From a virus: a stretch of 29,677 nt of DNA. This document shows, one piece after another, positions 28,292-29,677 of the stretch; position 1 is the first letter of the stretch, and each line of letters begins with the position of its first letter. The stretch covers positions 1-29,677 of IMG/VR virus record IMGVR_UViG_3300048591_000437. The stretch is one strand, 5' to 3'. Below the pieces are notes generated by a model, which saw only the letters and a list, made by a program, of their open reading frames with translations, had not been told where the DNA came from and made no database searches. The position numbers and the translations under genes are program-made.

Positions 28292-28305
28292 GCGAAGAGA
28301 TAAGC
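28282..28305 (+). repeat. 12-nt tandem duplication before the tape-measure start
   Basis: GAAGAGATAAGC occurs twice in tandem (28282-28293, 28294-28305), immediately before ATG 28306. The first copy contains the TAA stop of the chaperone extension. Each copy contains a purine-rich, Shine-Dalgarno-like GAAGAGA. It joins similar short duplications found at other gene boundaries in the window. Confidence 0.75.
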
Positions 28306-29677
28306 ATGGAAGAAGCAGGACTGAGGCTTGTTGCCGAGAATGAAGCCGGCTTCAAAAGCGCGATGCAAAACGCGCAGGGCGCGGTGGATCGTTTCACCGG
28401 CGAGCTGGCCGGCCCCCAGACCGCGCGCGTCGGCAACTTTCAGGCGGCGATGGCCGGCGCATTCGCTGGCATCACATCTGCCGCAATCGACATGGCCGCC
28501 GAAGCAGGCCGCGCCGTCGTCGGCTTCGTGACCGACTCCATCAGCGCCGCCGGCGACTTCGAGCAGAGCCTGAGCGTGCTGAAGGCGACCGCCGGCGCGA
28601 CGGATGACGAGATGCAGGCGGTCAGCGAAATGGCCTTCCAGCTCGGCAACGACATGAGCTTGCCGGCGTCCAGTGCAACCGATGCAAGCGACGCCATCCT
28701 CGAGCTCGTCAAAAGCGGCCTGAGTCTGAAGGATGCAATGGCCGCTGCGAAGGGCACGCTCTTGCTTGCCACAGCCGCCGAAACCGACGCGGGCAACGCG
28801 GCGCAAATCACAGCCGGCATCCTCAATGCTTTCAACATGGAAGGCGAAGAGGCGGCAAAGATAGTTGACATGCTCGCCGCAGCCGCCGGCGCCGGCGCCG
28901 GTGAGATCAGCGACTATGCACTCGGCTTTCAGCAAGCCGGCGGCCTATTCTTCGCTGCTGGCCAGGATGCCGACGCACTCGCGGCCAGCCTTCAGGTGTT
29001 GATCAAAAACGGCATGACCGGCTCCGACGCCGGCACAGCCTTGAAGAACACCATGATGGCCCTGCAGAAGCCGACAGATCAGGCGGCCAAGCTGATGGAG
29101 TCGCTGGGCGTCAACGTCTACGACAGCCAGGGCAACATGAAGCCGTTCAACCAGATCATCGGCATCTTCAACGAGAAGATGTTCGGCATGACGCAGGAGC
29201 AAAAGAACGCGGCGCTGGGCACGATCTTCCTGAGCGACGGCATGAAGGCGATGATCCCGCTGCTAAATGAAGGGCAGGCGGCTTTCGAGGCGCGCACAAA
29301 GGCGGTCAATGAATCGGGCAAGGCGCAGGAGCTCGCGAACGCACAAACCGAAGGCTTCAAAGGTGCTCAAGCGGCGCTCGCAAACGCCGTTGAGACACTT
29401 CAGCTTGCAATTGGCATGAAGCTACTGCCAGTGCTGACTGAGCTGTTCACCAATGTGCTTGCGCCGGCGGTGAACACCCTCATGCAAGTGACCGATGCGT
29501 TCTTTGCAGCCGGCGGTGGTGCTGATTTGCTTGTGCAGACTGTCAGCGGCTTCTTCGAGATGATGACCGGCGGCGGCGGCGATGTGGACATGTTCTATCA
29601 GCCGCTCATCGGCCTGATGGAAGCGTTCGGCATGACCGACGAGGCCATCGACGGCGCGCTCGATGCGGTGGATATGT
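28306..29677 (+). CDS. Tail tape measure protein (partial, 3' end beyond window)
   Basis: The frame is open from ATG 28306 to the end of the window (457 codons) without a stop. The N-terminal ~70 residues are helical and Ala-rich, with a hydrophobic stretch around 52-78 (MAGAFAGITSAAIDM). From about residue 85 the sequence follows the core region of TP901-type tape measures: AAGDFEQSLSVLKATAGATD, SSATDASDAILELVKSGLSL and SDAGTALKNTMMALQKPT, then a helical continuation. Tape measures set tail length and fill the tube lumen. It follows the frameshifted chaperone gene as expected. The length cannot be stated because the gene is cut. Confidence 0.9.
   Translation, partial: MEEAGLRLVAENEAGFKSAMQNAQGAVDRFTGELAGPQTARVGNFQAAMAGAFAGITSAAIDMAAEAGRAVVGFVTDSISAAGDFEQSLSVLKATAGATDDEMQAVSEMAFQLGNDMSLPASSATDASDAILELVKSGLSLKDAMAAAKGTLLLATAAETDAGNAAQITAGILNAFNMEGEEAAKIVDMLAAAAGAGAGEISDYALGFQQAGGLFFAAGQDADALAASLQVLIKNGMTGSDAGTALKNTMMALQKPTDQAAKLMESLGVNVYDSQGNMKPFNQIIGIFNEKMFGMTQEQKNAALGTIFLSDGMKAMIPLLNEGQAAFEARTKAVNESGKAQELANAQTEGFKGAQAALANAVETLQLAIGMKLLPVLTELFTNVLAPAVNTLMQVTDAFFAAGGGADLLVQTVSGFFEMMTGGGGDVDMFYQPLIGLMEAFGMTDEAIDGALDAVDM

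Noticed and set aside
1-29677. CRISPR arrays, tRNA genes, integrase or attachment sites
   Set aside because: I looked for regularly spaced repeats, cloverleaf ends and recombinase motifs and saw none in this window. The only regular repeats are the origin iterons and the fibre repeats.

Overview
The window is a contiguous stretch of a tailed double-stranded DNA phage or prophage. Every supported gene lies on the + strand. The genes are tightly packed, with many ATGA start/stop overlaps, and they run from a replication module through a small-membrane-protein block into packaging, head and tail genes. The window ends inside the tape-measure gene. A tape measure, a tail-tube-like protein and a frameshifted tail-chaperone pair indicate a long-tailed phage (siphovirus-like) with an HK97-type head. 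The host is probably a Chloroflexota-like bacterium. This is inferred from the high GC content, a secreted protein with PTATP-type linkers and a dockerin-like EF-hand, and an effector-associated (death-like) domain, a family common in that phylum. No host gene, integrase or tRNA is visible.

Layout. 24-3841: small proteins (one with a SWIM zinc finger, one HTH-like), then a phage SNF2-type helicase next to a DNA methyltransferase. 3842-6904: a paired-hairpin spacer, a lambda-O-like replication initiator carrying 17-nt palindromic iterons inside its gene (candidate origin), a DnaB helicase, a VRR-NUC nuclease and a tiny membrane protein. 6905-9169: small proteins, including a row of membrane proteins (possible lysis functions) and a membrane-anchored effector-associated-domain protein. 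9170-9431: a 260-nt non-coding gap with palindromes. 9432-17983: terminase subunits, a portal/2H-phosphoesterase/gp10-like triple fusion, a second gp10-like protein, a protease gene with a nested scaffold, and the major capsid protein. 18027-21064: glycosyltransferases and small membrane proteins. 21094-25793: an exported dockerin-like protein, a conserved virion protein, a repeat fibre and a connector-like protein. 25993-29677: a tail-tube protein with a BNR propeller, tail chaperones joined by a -1 frameshift, and the tape measure.

The most interesting signals are as follows. (1) Intra-genic iterons at 4414-4486. (2) Four intergenic units, each with a TANAAT box followed by an intrinsic terminator, placed just upstream of four downstream genes or gene blocks. 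Three share an 11-mer, and two share an almost identical terminator with a GCAA loop. (3) A portal protein fused to a 2H phosphoesterase, the fold of the anti-CBASS enzyme Acb1. (4) A phage-borne EAD membrane protein. (5) A canonical C CCA AAA slippery site in the tail chaperone gene. (6) Three copies of the palindrome GTCCGANNNTCGGAC. (7) In-frame internal genes with strong Shine-Dalgarno sequences.
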